A stretch of DNA of 64,000 bases, from contig NZ_JAJIRN010000001.1 in NCBI RefSeq assembly GCF_025717515.1, positions 496,001 to 560,000 of the forward strand, written 5' to 3'. Positions within the stretch are counted from its first letter, which is position 1. Each line of letters opens with the position of its first letter. The position numbers and the translations under genes are program-made. The notes beneath the pieces were generated by a model. The model searched no databases and was not told the DNA's origin. It saw only the letters and a list, made by a program, of their open reading frames with translations. The stretch is from Roseateles oligotrophus. Its GTDB lineage: Bacteria; Pseudomonadota; Gammaproteobacteria; Burkholderiales; Burkholderiaceae_C. This document shows positions 55,441-64,000 of this stretch, piece after piece.

Positions 55441-57651
55441 ATGAAGCGTTTGATACTAGGTGCAATGACGATCAGTTTGAGCTTGTCAATTTTGGCTCAA
55501 ACCGTTGGCGACCCAAACAAATACAGCACTAGCCGTGACAACCCCAGCTGCAAATTTTTCGATGGTTTTGCCGACAACGGCGACGGTACGGTGACCGACC
55601 CACGGAATGGCTATATCTGGAACTTGTGCCCAGTTGGGCAAACATGGAACTTGGCGGAAAAAAAGTGTGCCGGAGATCCGGCATATAAAACTTGGTATGA
55701 AGCGGTCAATCAAACCAAAAAAATTGAAGACTCATCCTGGCGCATCCCGACATTACGCGAAGCCAACTCAATAGTTGGAGTATATGAAAAGGGGTGCAAA
55801 GAAAATGGCACCGATAAAATCGTGGGCCGAGCAACCATTGCGCGTTACGACAATAGTATTCAAGCAATTTCAGAAAAATTCATCCAGAAAATAGGTCAGA
55901 ACGGATTTCCTGTTGAATTTTGGACACTCTCAACATGTCAAAAAAACGATGCCTTTGCTTGTGTAGTAAACGGAAAAACCGGTGAGGTTTTAGATAATAT
56001 ATCAAGAAACAATATCAGATTGGTCTACCTAATTAAGAACGGAGATAGAAAAGGGGATAATGAGTATGCCATGTTGGCCAAAAAATTCCCTAACTTTGTT
56101 TCTGTCGTAAAACTTGAAAGATCTGATCAAGATAAAGAGGTGAATACAGAAAACGAGCTGCAGCCAGTTATCCCCCCGCTTGTTTCAACGGCAAGCTCAG
56201 GCAAACCGGCAAAATCATATATTAATTCTTCCCGTAACAGTTGCAAGCCATTTTCAAAGTACATATATACGGAATATGGAACAGCAATTGATCCAAGAAC
56301 AGGCCTTGAATGGACGCGATGCATGCTTGGACAAAGCTGGAATGGCTCAACTTGTACAGGCAATGCAATCACCGAAGACATCGGGATAGATTTGAAAGAA
56401 TTGCAATCACACTTAAGTGATGTCCAGTTCGCAGGATCCACGGAATGGCGGCTTCCCACCGGGGCTGAAATGTCGATTTCATTTCATGAGGATGAGCCAA
56501 TTGAATGCCAAAAGAATTCAGGTGCATTCGTACCGCCATTCTTATACTCTATGAGCGATACCGAGGCAAAGGATCCTCGATTTTTCACTGCGCCGTATCG
56601 AACTAATGGCATGAGCTATGACGATCTTGATAGTTACGGTTACGGCGATCCGTTGAAAATAAAGAAGCATCTGATTTGCGATGGAAACTATTGCCTCAGA
56701 AGGCAAGGGTATGATTTAAGCGGTGCCGGTTGGATTTTTGTGCGTTTTGCATCGAAAAGCATCCCGAAGCCAGAGTTTGGGGCAAATGAATTTGTCGATC
56801 CAGCGACCTCCTTGGCATGGCTGAGGTGCCCAGTTGGAGCGAAGGTTGCCATTGAGAATGGCGTTGAGCTTTGCAAAGCCTTCGATACTTCGCTGTTCTC
56901 TATCGATGAAGCCTTGCATAAGATTCAAAAGGACTATCGAGACTGGCGATTGCCGACGCCAACAGAAATTATGTATCTTGTTGGACGGAGTGCTAGAATG
57001 AATAGAATTCCATATTGGCTTACTACGCTCAATCGAGATTCATGCTCATATGCTGCCTCGACCAACGCCAGAATATTTCCCAATGGCCCACATAGGAATG
57101 ACAGTTTTGTATACGCAGCAAATTCAAGGAGAGATGGGTGGGATAGGTCATTTCGCTCAGTCAATCTCGTACTCAATGAGAATTTCTGCGCACTCTCGGC
57201 GAGTGCTTACGGCACCGAGAAATTGCCACTTTTCTTGGTCAAAGGGCACGATAGCTCGGGCAATTGGGAGAAGCTTGTTTCAGAGAAGTTGACCGCACAC
57301 AAAGTTCAAGTTCAGGCGAGCCAACAGATTCAGAGAGATAATCTTGCATTCGAAAGTTCGTTTTCTGGGAAGTTGTTGAAAAGCCTTTTTGGCAAAGCGC
57401 CAGATAGCGCATCGGCAAATTCAACGTCACAGGCCTCCGGCGGCGGGGCTTTTGTCTGCACAGGAAAGTGCACCGGATCCTGGATGAAGAACGGGAGCAC
57501 CTTCACGGTATCCGTCAGTGCTCCTAGCCTCGACAAGGCAAGGGAGGCAGCTGCGGAAGCTGCCAACAAAGATGTCTGCAAGGCCGATGCCAAGCGCTAT
57601 AACCAAGGCATGTCGGCCAATTGGGTAGAAGTTCGGTGCCAGGCACGATGA
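55441..57651 (+). CDS. Exported DUF1566 (Lcl-type) protein with three WRLPT modules
   Basis: 736 residues from ATG 55441 (GTG 55438 possible); signal peptide ending SILAQ. Three modules each with an NGDGTVTDPRNGYIWNLC-type start and a W-R-(I/L)-P-T signature: DSSWRIPTLREA, STEWRLPTGAEM, YRDWRLPTPTEI. Many paired cysteines. The C-terminal domain (SGGGAFVCTGKCTGSWMKNG, EAAAEAANKDVC) is separate. The gene is clearly more AT-rich than everything around it, so acquired from a different source. Role probably adhesion or surface binding (inference from family). Confidence 0.75.
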   Translation: MKRLILGAMTISLSLSILAQTVGDPNKYSTSRDNPSCKFFDGFADNGDGTVTDPRNGYIWNLCPVGQTWNLAEKKCAGDPAYKTWYEAVNQTKKIEDSSWRIPTLREANSIVGVYEKGCKENGTDKIVGRATIARYDNSIQAISEKFIQKIGQNGFPVEFWTLSTCQKNDAFACVVNGKTGEVLDNISRNNIRLVYLIKNGDRKGDNEYAMLAKKFPNFVSVVKLERSDQDKEVNTENELQPVIPPLVSTASSGKPAKSYINSSRNSCKPFSKYIYTEYGTAIDPRTGLEWTRCMLGQSWNGSTCTGNAITEDIGIDLKELQSHLSDVQFAGSTEWRLPTGAEMSISFHEDEPIECQKNSGAFVPPFLYSMSDTEAKDPRFFTAPYRTNGMSYDDLDSYGYGDPLKIKKHLICDGNYCLRRQGYDLSGAGWIFVRFASKSIPKPEFGANEFVDPATSLAWLRCPVGAKVAIENGVELCKAFDTSLFSIDEALHKIQKDYRDWRLPTPTEIMYLVGRSARMNRIPYWLTTLNRDSCSYAASTNARIFPNGPHRNDSFVYAANSRRDGWDRSFRSVNLVLNENFCALSASAYGTEKLPLFLVKGHDSSGNWEKLVSEKLTAHKVQVQASQQIQRDNLAFESSFSGKLLKSLFGKAPDSASANSTSQASGGGAFVCTGKCTGSWMKNGSTFTVSVSAPSLDKAREAAAEAANKDVCKADAKRYNQGMSANWVEVRCQAR

Positions 57652-57653
57652 AG

Positions 57654-57684
57654 ACGCGACCCTGCGCGGTAGCTGAGGTCGCGT
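57654..57684. terminator. Hairpin after the DUF1566 gene
   Basis: ACGCGACC...GGTCGCGT, perfect 8-bp arms starting just after the stop; no T tract. Confidence 0.45.
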
Positions 57685-57899
57685 AAGCCCCCCCCTGTCA
57701 AGCCCGCTCGCTTGGAGTTTGCCTGCGAACTCCAACATAGCTAAGCGACACCAAGCGTACTCAAGGATGCGCCCGATACGGGGGGTTGCAGTGTTCTCCG
57801 CCAACCTACAAGTTTGTCGATGGCGGCTGTCAGACGATTTCGTGTGCGCACGCAGTGACGGCAATTGACCGCTTTGGGCACATCGCAGCCGCTGTGACT
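57685..57899. other. Intergenic, no gene seen
   Basis: Short frames only between the DUF1566 hairpin and repeat R2 copy b. Confidence 0.5.
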
Positions 57900-58327
57900 C
57901 CACCTAATTTGTGCTGACTTAACTCGCTTCGGCGGTCCAGTACGAGTCGGAGCCCGCGGCTAATTTGAACCGGAACGAGTGGCCACGTTCAATCGGAATT
58001 GGTGGTTGAGTTGAAGCGGAATGGGCGGCATTTTTGGCCCGGAATACACAACCAGCCAATACGCGCAGCCCATCAACGGCCGGGAACCGCCCGTTCATGG
58101 CTGCGCTGTGCTTCAGGTACAAGCGTGGGTACGGCCACTGGCCGCTGCGATGGCGCGGCCTTGTCGAAGACCTTGACCTTCAGCGTTTGCCCCGCCTGCA
58201 ACCTTTGCGCCAGGTTGTCCGCAGCGGCACTCATCACGGCCAGTCGCTGTTTTTCGGGCACATGCTTGGCGACCAGCACGGCCTCTAAGGCGGCCAGCAC
58301 CGCCTTGCGGCCACCGCCGCCGCGTGC
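57900..58327. mobile_element. IS21-like end joined to the LPD7 3' end (direct repeat R2, copy b)
   Basis: 57900-58060 carries the short repeats GTGGCCACGTTCAATCGGAA and GGCGGCATTTTTGGCCCGGA. From 58073 the repeat runs into the coding end of the intact LPD7 gene. Copy a is 50893-51335. Confidence 0.65.
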
Positions 58328-59137
58328 GGATTGCTTGGCTGGGTTTGCTGTTGCCTTGCCGACGCTCATGGCATTCGCGCCGCTGGCGGCAGGCTGATGT
58401 TCGATGCGATTGAGCATGCGGGCATCGCGTTCGCGACTCAGCAGCTCCTGGTCGGCTCGCTGTGGCTCGTAGCCATGCGCCTTGATGCCGCGCAGCGAGG
58501 CTTCCAGCCAGATCAGGCGCTTGAAGTCTTCGTTGCCGGATACCCGCAAGGACTTCCAGTTACGGGACTCGGCCACGTCGACCATGGAGCGGGCGACCGA
58601 GGGGTTGTTGTTGTCGGTACTGAGCTTGAAGGCGGACTCGGTGAAGGCGACCCGGTTGCTGTCACCTCGGTAGCGGTATTCGGTGTGGCCGATGCCGATC
58701 TCGCCCAGTTTCATGGGCGGGCGTTTGATCAGGTAGCGCTCCTGCAGTGTTTCGGTCAGTTGCTCGGCGCGTGCTGCACGGTCTGCGGTCAGATCGATGT
58801 TTGATGAACTTGGCGATTTGGGCGGTGCCGTTTGTTCAATCGGCCGCTGTTGCTGTTGCTTCTGCCATTGCCCATTGACCTTTTCGACAGGCGTGCGCTT
58901 GCCGTCCTCGTCCACCGCATGAAAGCGACTGGCCCCGAGTTGATCGGCCTTGGCGCTCATCGCTTCAAGGCCCTTGATCCGATAGGTCACTTCCGCAAAA
59001 GGATCGTAGAGTTCATAGCGTTGCCCGGCCGTCTCGGTAGGCGCTTGCTGAATCGGCGGTGTGGCGGCGTTGGCACGTTTGATGGGCTCAACGCTGCCGC
59101 CGGGTTTGTGGGCGGCTCGTCCAGTTTCAGTGTTCAT
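58073..59137 (-). CDS. LPD7-domain protein of the conjugative element
   Basis: 354 residues; AAAGGA eight bases before ATG 59137. The LPD7 module (about 160-245: RVAFTESAFKLSTDNNNPSV, ARSMVDVAESRNW, VSGNEDFKRLIWLEASLRG) is usual in relaxase- or TraI-linked proteins of mobile elements. N-terminal part with a QKQQQQRP linker is unknown. Last gene of the operon virB10-virB11-virD4-ompA-like-LPD7. The 3' end abuts an IS21-like end and is duplicated at 51060. Confidence 0.8.
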   Translation of the reverse strand: MNTETGRAAHKPGGSVEPIKRANAATPPIQQAPTETAGQRYELYDPFAEVTYRIKGLEAMSAKADQLGASRFHAVDEDGKRTPVEKVNGQWQKQQQQRPIEQTAPPKSPSSSNIDLTADRAARAEQLTETLQERYLIKRPPMKLGEIGIGHTEYRYRGDSNRVAFTESAFKLSTDNNNPSVARSMVDVAESRNWKSLRVSGNEDFKRLIWLEASLRGIKAHGYEPQRADQELLSRERDARMLNRIEHQPAASGANAMSVGKATANPAKQSARGGGGRKAVLAALEAVLVAKHVPEKQRLAVMSAAADNLAQRLQAGQTLKVKVFDKAAPSQRPVAVPTLVPEAQRSHERAVPGR

Positions 59138-59148
59138 GGGAAGTCCTT

Positions 59149-59829
59149 TCAGCGTTGCACTTGACCGGACAGGGCCGCCATCTGAGGCACCCAGCGATAC
59201 AGCTCAATCTCTACGCGGCGGTTCAGGCTCTGGCCATGGTTGCTGTCGTTGTCGGCCGCGTGGTCACCCGTCGGCTGCCAGGTGCTGCGAATGCGCGTGG
59301 CTTCGACGCCGGATTGGACGAGGTAGTCGCGCACCGCTGCCGTGCGATCCCTTGCGATGCGACTCTCGGCGGGTCGATCTGCCGTACCGTCGGTGCGCCC
59401 CCGCAGCATGACCAGGGCGGCGCCGCGCGCTTGCTCTATCAGCTGTGCGGCTTCGGGTGCGGCCATCTTCAGTGCGGTGCTGCCGAACGCGAAGTGCACG
59501 GTGAATACGACATTAGCCAGGTCGGTTGACGCGGGCTTTGGCATCACCGCCTTTTGCAACAAGGCCAGGCTCAGCGCCAAGTCGTTGGCTTGTTGTTTCG
59601 AGAGTTCGGCGAGGCGGGTTTTGTCATCCAAGGCCAGGCGTTTGCTGTGCAGCTCGCCCTTGCAGGCCTGCAAATCGATCGCCGTGGCCGTGTTGGCCGG
59701 ACGCTTCAAGGACTCGTCAACGCTGGGTGGCTTGGGTGGCGAACTGCAGGAGCCGAGCAGCAGTGGCGCAAGAACAGCGGCAAGAACGGCGGCCAACACG
59801 GAAGAGAGCAAGGGCAGGGCGGTACGCAT
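59149..59829 (-). CDS. OmpA-domain lipoprotein of the transfer operon
   Basis: 226 residues; GGAG before ATG 59829. Lipoprotein signal ending LLLGSC. C-terminal OmpA-like peptidoglycan-binding domain about 108-215: VVFTVHFAFGSTAL, LIEQARGAALVMLRGRTDGT, ARDRTAAVRDYLVQSGV, NRRVEIELYRW. Would tie the outer membrane to the wall next to the secretion channel; similar genes accompany some VirB-type ICE operons. Confidence 0.82.
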   Translation of the reverse strand: MRTALPLLSSVLAAVLAAVLAPLLLGSCSSPPKPPSVDESLKRPANTATAIDLQACKGELHSKRLALDDKTRLAELSKQQANDLALSLALLQKAVMPKPASTDLANVVFTVHFAFGSTALKMAAPEAAQLIEQARGAALVMLRGRTDGTADRPAESRIARDRTAAVRDYLVQSGVEATRIRSTWQPTGDHAADNDSNHGQSLNRRVEIELYRWVPQMAALSGQVQR

Positions 59830-59854
59830 GGTGGGCTCCTTGGCGACTCAAAGA

Positions 59855-61858
59855 TCAGGATTGATTGGCAAGCTCGGCTTGGGCTGATTCAGCGACTTCT
59901 TCAATCACACCGCCCATGGCTTGCTCCGGCATGGACACGACGGTCCTGGCGAAGAAGTCATCGACGCAGGCCGTGATGTCGGCCGCGCTGGCCGATTCGC
60001 CTGGCAGCATCAGATCGCTGAAGTCTTGCGCCAGCCGATTGATGTCAAAGCCTTTGTCCGCCGGGACCTCGTCCTCGGCATAACTCCAGCGTTGCTGGAC
60101 GCGGGCGAAGTGCAGGTCCATATCAATCTGGGGTACTTTCGGCGGCGGGAGCAGGCGGGTTTTGAACAGCTCGTCGCGGTGGTAGCGGATCTTTTCCGCC
60201 AGGATGGGCTTGCAGTTCTCGAAGATCACGACGAGCCGCTCGCTGCCCAGCTCCTTGAACTCTTGCGGCAGCAGCAGAGCGCGACGCTGATCGCTTTCGT
60301 TCTGGCTGACGCTGCTGTGGCCATGCTCGCTGAAAGAGCGGCTGCGCCCGCGTGAGGTGGCTCGCTCGGTGAAGTGGCCCAGCATCGCGCTGTACTCGTC
60401 GGCGTCGCGTTGCTCGCGCGGTGCATAGAGAATTTGCAAGCCGTGGTTGGTGGCGAAGGTGCGGGCTTCCTTCTCGCCGTAGACCGCATCGAGCTGGGAC
60501 ATCGCCTGCACAACGGTCAACAAGCGCAGGTTGTAGCCGGCCAGGAAGGCGGCCGCCGACGAGATGATGCCGACCCGGCCCATCGCGGTGAATTCATCGT
60601 TAACCAGCAGGCATTGGACGGTGAGGGTCGGGTCTTGCTCGGGCAGGTGCTGGGTGTTCAGGCTGACGAGTTGCGAGAAGAACAGATTCAGCAAGGGCCT
60701 GGCGTTCTGCAGGCGATTCGGCGGGATGCGCACATAGATGCTCATGCGCCGGCGCCGCAACTCATCCAGCCGGAAGTCGTCGGCGCTGGTGGCGGCGTCC
60801 ACCACGGCGTCGGCAAAGATGGTTAACGGCGCATTGAAGGTGGCGACGATGCTGGTGAGCGTGTTCTCGGAGTTAGCCAGCAGGCGCTGCAAGGCGTCCA
60901 CGCATTCATCCGAGTAGGGCGCCGCGTCACTGCGGCGCTGTTCGATCAGCGCCGTTAAATGGCCTTTGAGCGATTGACCCTTGCCCGAGGATTGGCGCAA
61001 AAGCTCGCCGATGGTTCGCGGCAGCGTGGGCGATTCCAGCAAGAACAGGCCCAGGCCGAGAAACAGGTTTCTGGCCTGATCGTTGAAGAAGGCCTCGGAC
61101 GAGGTACCGCTGCCGTCGTTCGGGAAGAAGACCTGGCCGATGGTCAGCAAGTCGCCGACTCGGTGCAAAGGGCTGCTGCGCACGGCGCTCAGCGGGTTCC
61201 AGCGATGGCTGCGGGCCGCGTCGTCGAAAGGCGAGAACGCATACACGTCTTGGCCATGCGCGGCGCGAAAGCCGGCGGTGATGTCGTAGTTCTCGCCTTT
61301 GATGTCCAACACGACGGCCGAATCGGGCCAGTGCAGCAGATTGGGGATGACCACGCCCACACCCTTGCCGCTGCGCGTGGGCGCGGACAGCATCACGGAG
61401 AGCTGGCCGGGCAGGGTTAGGAAGCTGCCCCGGTATCGGCCAATCAGGATGCTCGGCGAAGGTGTGGCTTGCCGATTCAGCAGCCCGGCACGCGCGACCT
61501 CGCCGGGATTGGCGAAACGGGCGTCGCCATGCAGACGTCGCTGCGGGCGCGTGGCCGAAAGCAAGGCTGCCGGCAAGACCAGCAGCACGCCCACCCCAGA
61601 GACCACTATGGATGCAATGAGTTTCTTGCGCAGCAACTCCTCGTCGGCATACAGCGCCCAGTAGTGCGTGATGCTCAGCAAGCGCGCCTGGCTCGGGTTC
61701 GCCTTGTTCAGCAGCAAGAAGATCACCGCCGACAGATACAGCGCCGCGCAGGCCAGCGCCGCGAAGCCAAGCAGCGCAAACAAGGTGGCCGCCAGCTTGC
61801 GCTCAGCCGGCCAACTTGACATCGATACCGCTGTAGGCAGGGCCGCGCTGCTGTTCAC
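59855..61858 (-). CDS. virD4: VirD4/TraG-type coupling protein
   Basis: 667 residues. Two N-terminal membrane helices (about 25-50, 82-102), Walker A SAPTRSGKGVGVVIPN, Walker B-like LLVNDEFTAMGR, then NHGLQILYAPREQRDADEYS and the ERTSRGRSRS region. Hexameric ATPase that receives the relaxase-DNA complex and hands it to the type IV channel. Its start overlaps the end of virB11 by 4 bases. Confidence 0.94.
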   Translation of the reverse strand: MNSSAALPTAVSMSSWPAERKLAATLFALLGFAALACAALYLSAVIFLLLNKANPSQARLLSITHYWALYADEELLRKKLIASIVVSGVGVLLVLPAALLSATRPQRRLHGDARFANPGEVARAGLLNRQATPSPSILIGRYRGSFLTLPGQLSVMLSAPTRSGKGVGVVIPNLLHWPDSAVVLDIKGENYDITAGFRAAHGQDVYAFSPFDDAARSHRWNPLSAVRSSPLHRVGDLLTIGQVFFPNDGSGTSSEAFFNDQARNLFLGLGLFLLESPTLPRTIGELLRQSSGKGQSLKGHLTALIEQRRSDAAPYSDECVDALQRLLANSENTLTSIVATFNAPLTIFADAVVDAATSADDFRLDELRRRRMSIYVRIPPNRLQNARPLLNLFFSQLVSLNTQHLPEQDPTLTVQCLLVNDEFTAMGRVGIISSAAAFLAGYNLRLLTVVQAMSQLDAVYGEKEARTFATNHGLQILYAPREQRDADEYSAMLGHFTERATSRGRSRSFSEHGHSSVSQNESDQRRALLLPQEFKELGSERLVVIFENCKPILAEKIRYHRDELFKTRLLPPPKVPQIDMDLHFARVQQRWSYAEDEVPADKGFDINRLAQDFSDLMLPGESASAADITACVDDFFARTVVSMPEQAMGGVIEEVAESAQAELANQS

Positions 61859-62985
61859 GATGCGGCCTCACTCGACTGGCCAGAGGCGCCGGCCACCAGC
61901 ACCGATTCGTCCCAGCGCCCCAGCCGTTGCCGGCGGGGCTCGTAAAAGATCTCCGAGATGAAGCGCCCGCGCTCATCGCGGTCGAACTGCACCACCACGT
62001 CAATCACCACGCCCAGCAGCCACTTGATCTCGTTCATGCGCAGGCCGCCACCGGCCCCACTCTCGCGGATCATCAGCGACATCTGCTCAAACGCCAGCGC
62101 GCAACTGCCCGCATGCACGCTGGTGATGCTGCCGGGGTGGCCCGAGGCGGCAAGCCGCACGAAGTAAAAGCACTCGTCCCCGCGCAGCTCGGCCAGGAAG
62201 ATCCTGTCTGGCTTCATGCGCAAGCAGGCTTCCAGCAGTGACTTGGCCGTGACCCGTGCCGTGCCTTGTGCGTCCTTGCTGTAGAAGAGATGAACGACGT
62301 TGGGATGGTTGGGCAGGGTCAGCTCGGCGGTGTCCTGGATGGTGATCAGGCGCTCATGCCGGGCCACTTCTTCGACCAGACCCTTCATGAAGGTGGTCTT
62401 GCCGGAGCCGGTCTTGCCGCTGACGACGATGGTCTGGTGCTTGCGCACCGCCAGGCGTAAAAAGTCGGCATAGCGACCGGCTTGCTTGAACGCGACGAGC
62501 TCGCGCTCAAACGGCAGCAGCTCACAGCCGGCCGTGCGGGTGACCGTTGCGTGATTGGCATCGACCCGCTCAAACAGGCCGTCACGCTCGAAATCATCCA
62601 GGCGCTTGATCATGTGCGACGGTTTGCGCACCGTGATCGAGACGGTGCCGCGCGAGACCGCTGGCGGGATGACGATCTGGATCCGCTCGCCGCTGGGCAG
62701 GGTTGCCGATAGCAGCGGGTGCTCTTGGCTGATTTGCTGGTCGGAGAAGGTGGCGATTGCCGTGGCCAGCGACAGGCAGCGCTCCAGCGTCAGCTCCGGC
62801 ACCGCGACTGTCTGCCAGCCCTCAAACGTTTCGACCAGCAACTCGCCCGGCCGATTGACACAGACCTCCAGCACGCCGGGCGCGTCCAGCTGCTCGCGCA
62901 GCGGGCGCAGGAACTCGATCACCGAGGTGGCGTCGCCGCACCAGCAGTCTGGGGCGCCTGCCCGGTCGAGTAATAGGCTACTCAC
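61855..62985 (-). CDS. virB11: VirB11 traffic ATPase
   Basis: 376 residues. N-terminal domain, then Walker A VVSGKTGSGKTTFMKG, Asp box TIQDTAELTLPNHPNVVHL, Walker B RIFLAELRGDECF and the His box SGHPGSITSVHAGS. Powers assembly and substrate transfer in the VirB-type secretion system. ATG 62985 overlaps the virB10 stop by 4 bases. Confidence 0.95.
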   Translation of the reverse strand: MSSLLLDRAGAPDCWCGDATSVIEFLRPLREQLDAPGVLEVCVNRPGELLVETFEGWQTVAVPELTLERCLSLATAIATFSDQQISQEHPLLSATLPSGERIQIVIPPAVSRGTVSITVRKPSHMIKRLDDFERDGLFERVDANHATVTRTAGCELLPFERELVAFKQAGRYADFLRLAVRKHQTIVVSGKTGSGKTTFMKGLVEEVARHERLITIQDTAELTLPNHPNVVHLFYSKDAQGTARVTAKSLLEACLRMKPDRIFLAELRGDECFYFVRLAASGHPGSITSVHAGSCALAFEQMSLMIRESGAGGGLRMNEIKWLLGVVIDVVVQFDRDERGRFISEIFYEPRRQRLGRWDESVLVAGASGQSSEAAS

Positions 62986-64000
62986 TTGGACACCTCCGTC
63001 AAAGCGTAGACCGAGGAGAAGTCCACATCGCGGGCGACGTAGATGGCGACGATGGCGCCCTGGTTCTGATAGATCAGGGGCGGGATGTTGATCGTGCTGT
63101 CCAGTACCTTCTCGGCCAGCTTGCTGGTGTTGGCGGTGGTGGCGGGCAGCAGAATGGTGTCGCCCTGGTTGCTGTTGCTGTTCGAATGGTTTTGCATCAC
63201 CAGCTTGACCGAGTCATCGATCAGCGACAGCAGCATCGCCGCGCCCAGGCGTTCGCCCCAACGGTTGTCGGCAAAGCCGTCTATGCCAGACTCGCCCAGC
63301 GGTCCGGTGGCGGGGGATTCGATATCGACCGTGACGCCAAGCGGTGTGCGAACGCGTGTCCACAGGACAGGGATGCGCACCATGCCGGGCCGCACGGCGC
63401 CGATACGGTATTCGCCGTCCATGTGCGAGCCGCGCTCGATCAGCAGCACCCGGCCGTCGTCGCCATAGACATTGCGCTGCACCTGGCAGCTGACCAGGCC
63501 CGAGGCGGCGCTGATGATGCGGGTTTTGAGGGCGCAGGTGAAAGCCGTGCCTTTGGGCAAGGTCAGGCTGCGCTGGGTTGGCGTGCTGGCGAGCATGGCG
63601 GCTGCCACGCGGGGAGTTGCCGAGGCTTGCAGTTGGCCGCCGAACAGGCCGGTGTTGGGTGTGGCTGTGGAATGGCCCGGCGCTGTTTGGCCGAGGTGAG
63701 TCGGCGGCGCTGGGATCTCTTGCGCGCCCAGCGCCAACTCGGAACTCTTTGTCAGCGTATCCAGCAAGCCTTGCAGTTGCCGTTGATAGCCTTCCAGGTT
63801 GCGCTTGGTACCGGCGAGCGGGTCATCGGGGTTATCGACCGCTGTGGTCCGACCGGCCGCCGTAGCTGCCGTACCTCCGCTAGGCCTGCTCGAAACAAGC
63901 GTTACGGGCGCGTCCTGCGGTGAAATGCGCTGCGGACCTGAACTTGTAGGCTCGCCGGTGCGGCGCACCCCGATCGGCTCCGGTGATTCATCGTCTGCGC
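62982..64000 (-). CDS. virB10: VirB10 channel component (N-terminus outside window)
   Basis: The frame runs off the window, so the membrane anchor is not seen. Read: a Pro/Thr-rich periplasmic linker, then the TrbI/VirB10 barrel domain with LPKGTAFTCALKTRIISAAS, RVLLIERGSHMDGEYRIGAV, VLWTRVRTPLGVTVDIESPA, GESGIDGFADNRWGERLGAA and INIPPLIYQNQGAIVAIYVARD. VirB10 spans both membranes in type IV secretion systems. Remaining virB genes are expected beyond 64000. Confidence 0.93.
   Translation of the reverse strand, partial: ADDESPEPIGVRRTGEPTSSGPQRISPQDAPVTLVSSRPSGGTAATAAGRTTAVDNPDDPLAGTKRNLEGYQRQLQGLLDTLTKSSELALGAQEIPAPPTHLGQTAPGHSTATPNTGLFGGQLQASATPRVAAAMLASTPTQRSLTLPKGTAFTCALKTRIISAASGLVSCQVQRNVYGDDGRVLLIERGSHMDGEYRIGAVRPGMVRIPVLWTRVRTPLGVTVDIESPATGPLGESGIDGFADNRWGERLGAAMLLSLIDDSVKLVMQNHSNSNSNQGDTILLPATTANTSKLAEKVLDSTINIPPLIYQNQGAIVAIYVARDVDFSSVYALTEVSK

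Overview
The window reads as the chromosome of a GC-rich betaproteobacterium of the order Burkholderiales (inference, from the mfd / ispD / ispF / ompR-envZ neighbourhood, the GC-rich codon use and the family types; I cannot name the genus). It has two halves that meet at a tRNA-Val(GAC) gene at 29520-29596.

Left half, 1-29.6 kb, chromosomal backbone with a local expansion. It holds mfd (3' end outside the window), an rlmN/cfr-family rRNA methyltransferase, ispD, ispF, an envZ/ompR two-component pair, a SIMPL-domain protein, an alpha/beta hydrolase and relA. Other Burkholderiales usually keep ispD and ispF side by side. Here they are pushed 9.5 kb apart by a cluster of exported proteins: an S41-protease-like lipoprotein, an XRE regulator, three complete PlpD-type patatin/outer-membrane-barrel proteins, a fourth decayed one, a family of three paralogous lipoproteins and a small outer-membrane beta-barrel. 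ispF occurs twice. The second copy has lost the metal-binding Asp of its active site. A fragment of the 3' end of envZ fused to the decayed patatin gene marks the breakpoint of the tandem duplication that made the two ispF copies.

Right half, 29.6-64 kb, an integrative and conjugative element (or plasmid-like element) next to the tRNA gene. Its backbone is ssb, a DUF932 gene, parA, parB, a mobC-like gene and a MOB-P-like relaxase on the + strand. On the - strand at the far end are VirB10 (partial), VirB11, VirD4, an OmpA-like lipoprotein and an LPD7 protein, read as one operon. No complete integrase lies in the window.

The space between relaxase and transfer operon is cargo, much of it defence-like. 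It includes a five-part fusion protein (methyltransferase, PLD nuclease, SF2 helicase, S24-like domain, DUF3427), a 1331-residue nuclease-STAND-type NTPase with a long helical C-terminus, a Schlafen/AlbA protein inside what looks like a three-cassette integron-type attC array without integrase, a Sir2 protein next to an uncharacterised gene and a WYL regulator, a NYN-domain RNase-like gene, and an AbiEi antitoxin whose AbiEii toxin gene is cut to 29 codons. The cargo is bounded by two interleaved pairs of long direct repeats (a GreA/B-like gene and an IS21-like end joined to the LPD7 3' end), so the same two flanks enclose two different sets of cargo. IS3, LysR and tyrosine-recombinase remnants also lie in it. 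I saw no CRISPR array, rRNA gene or riboswitch.
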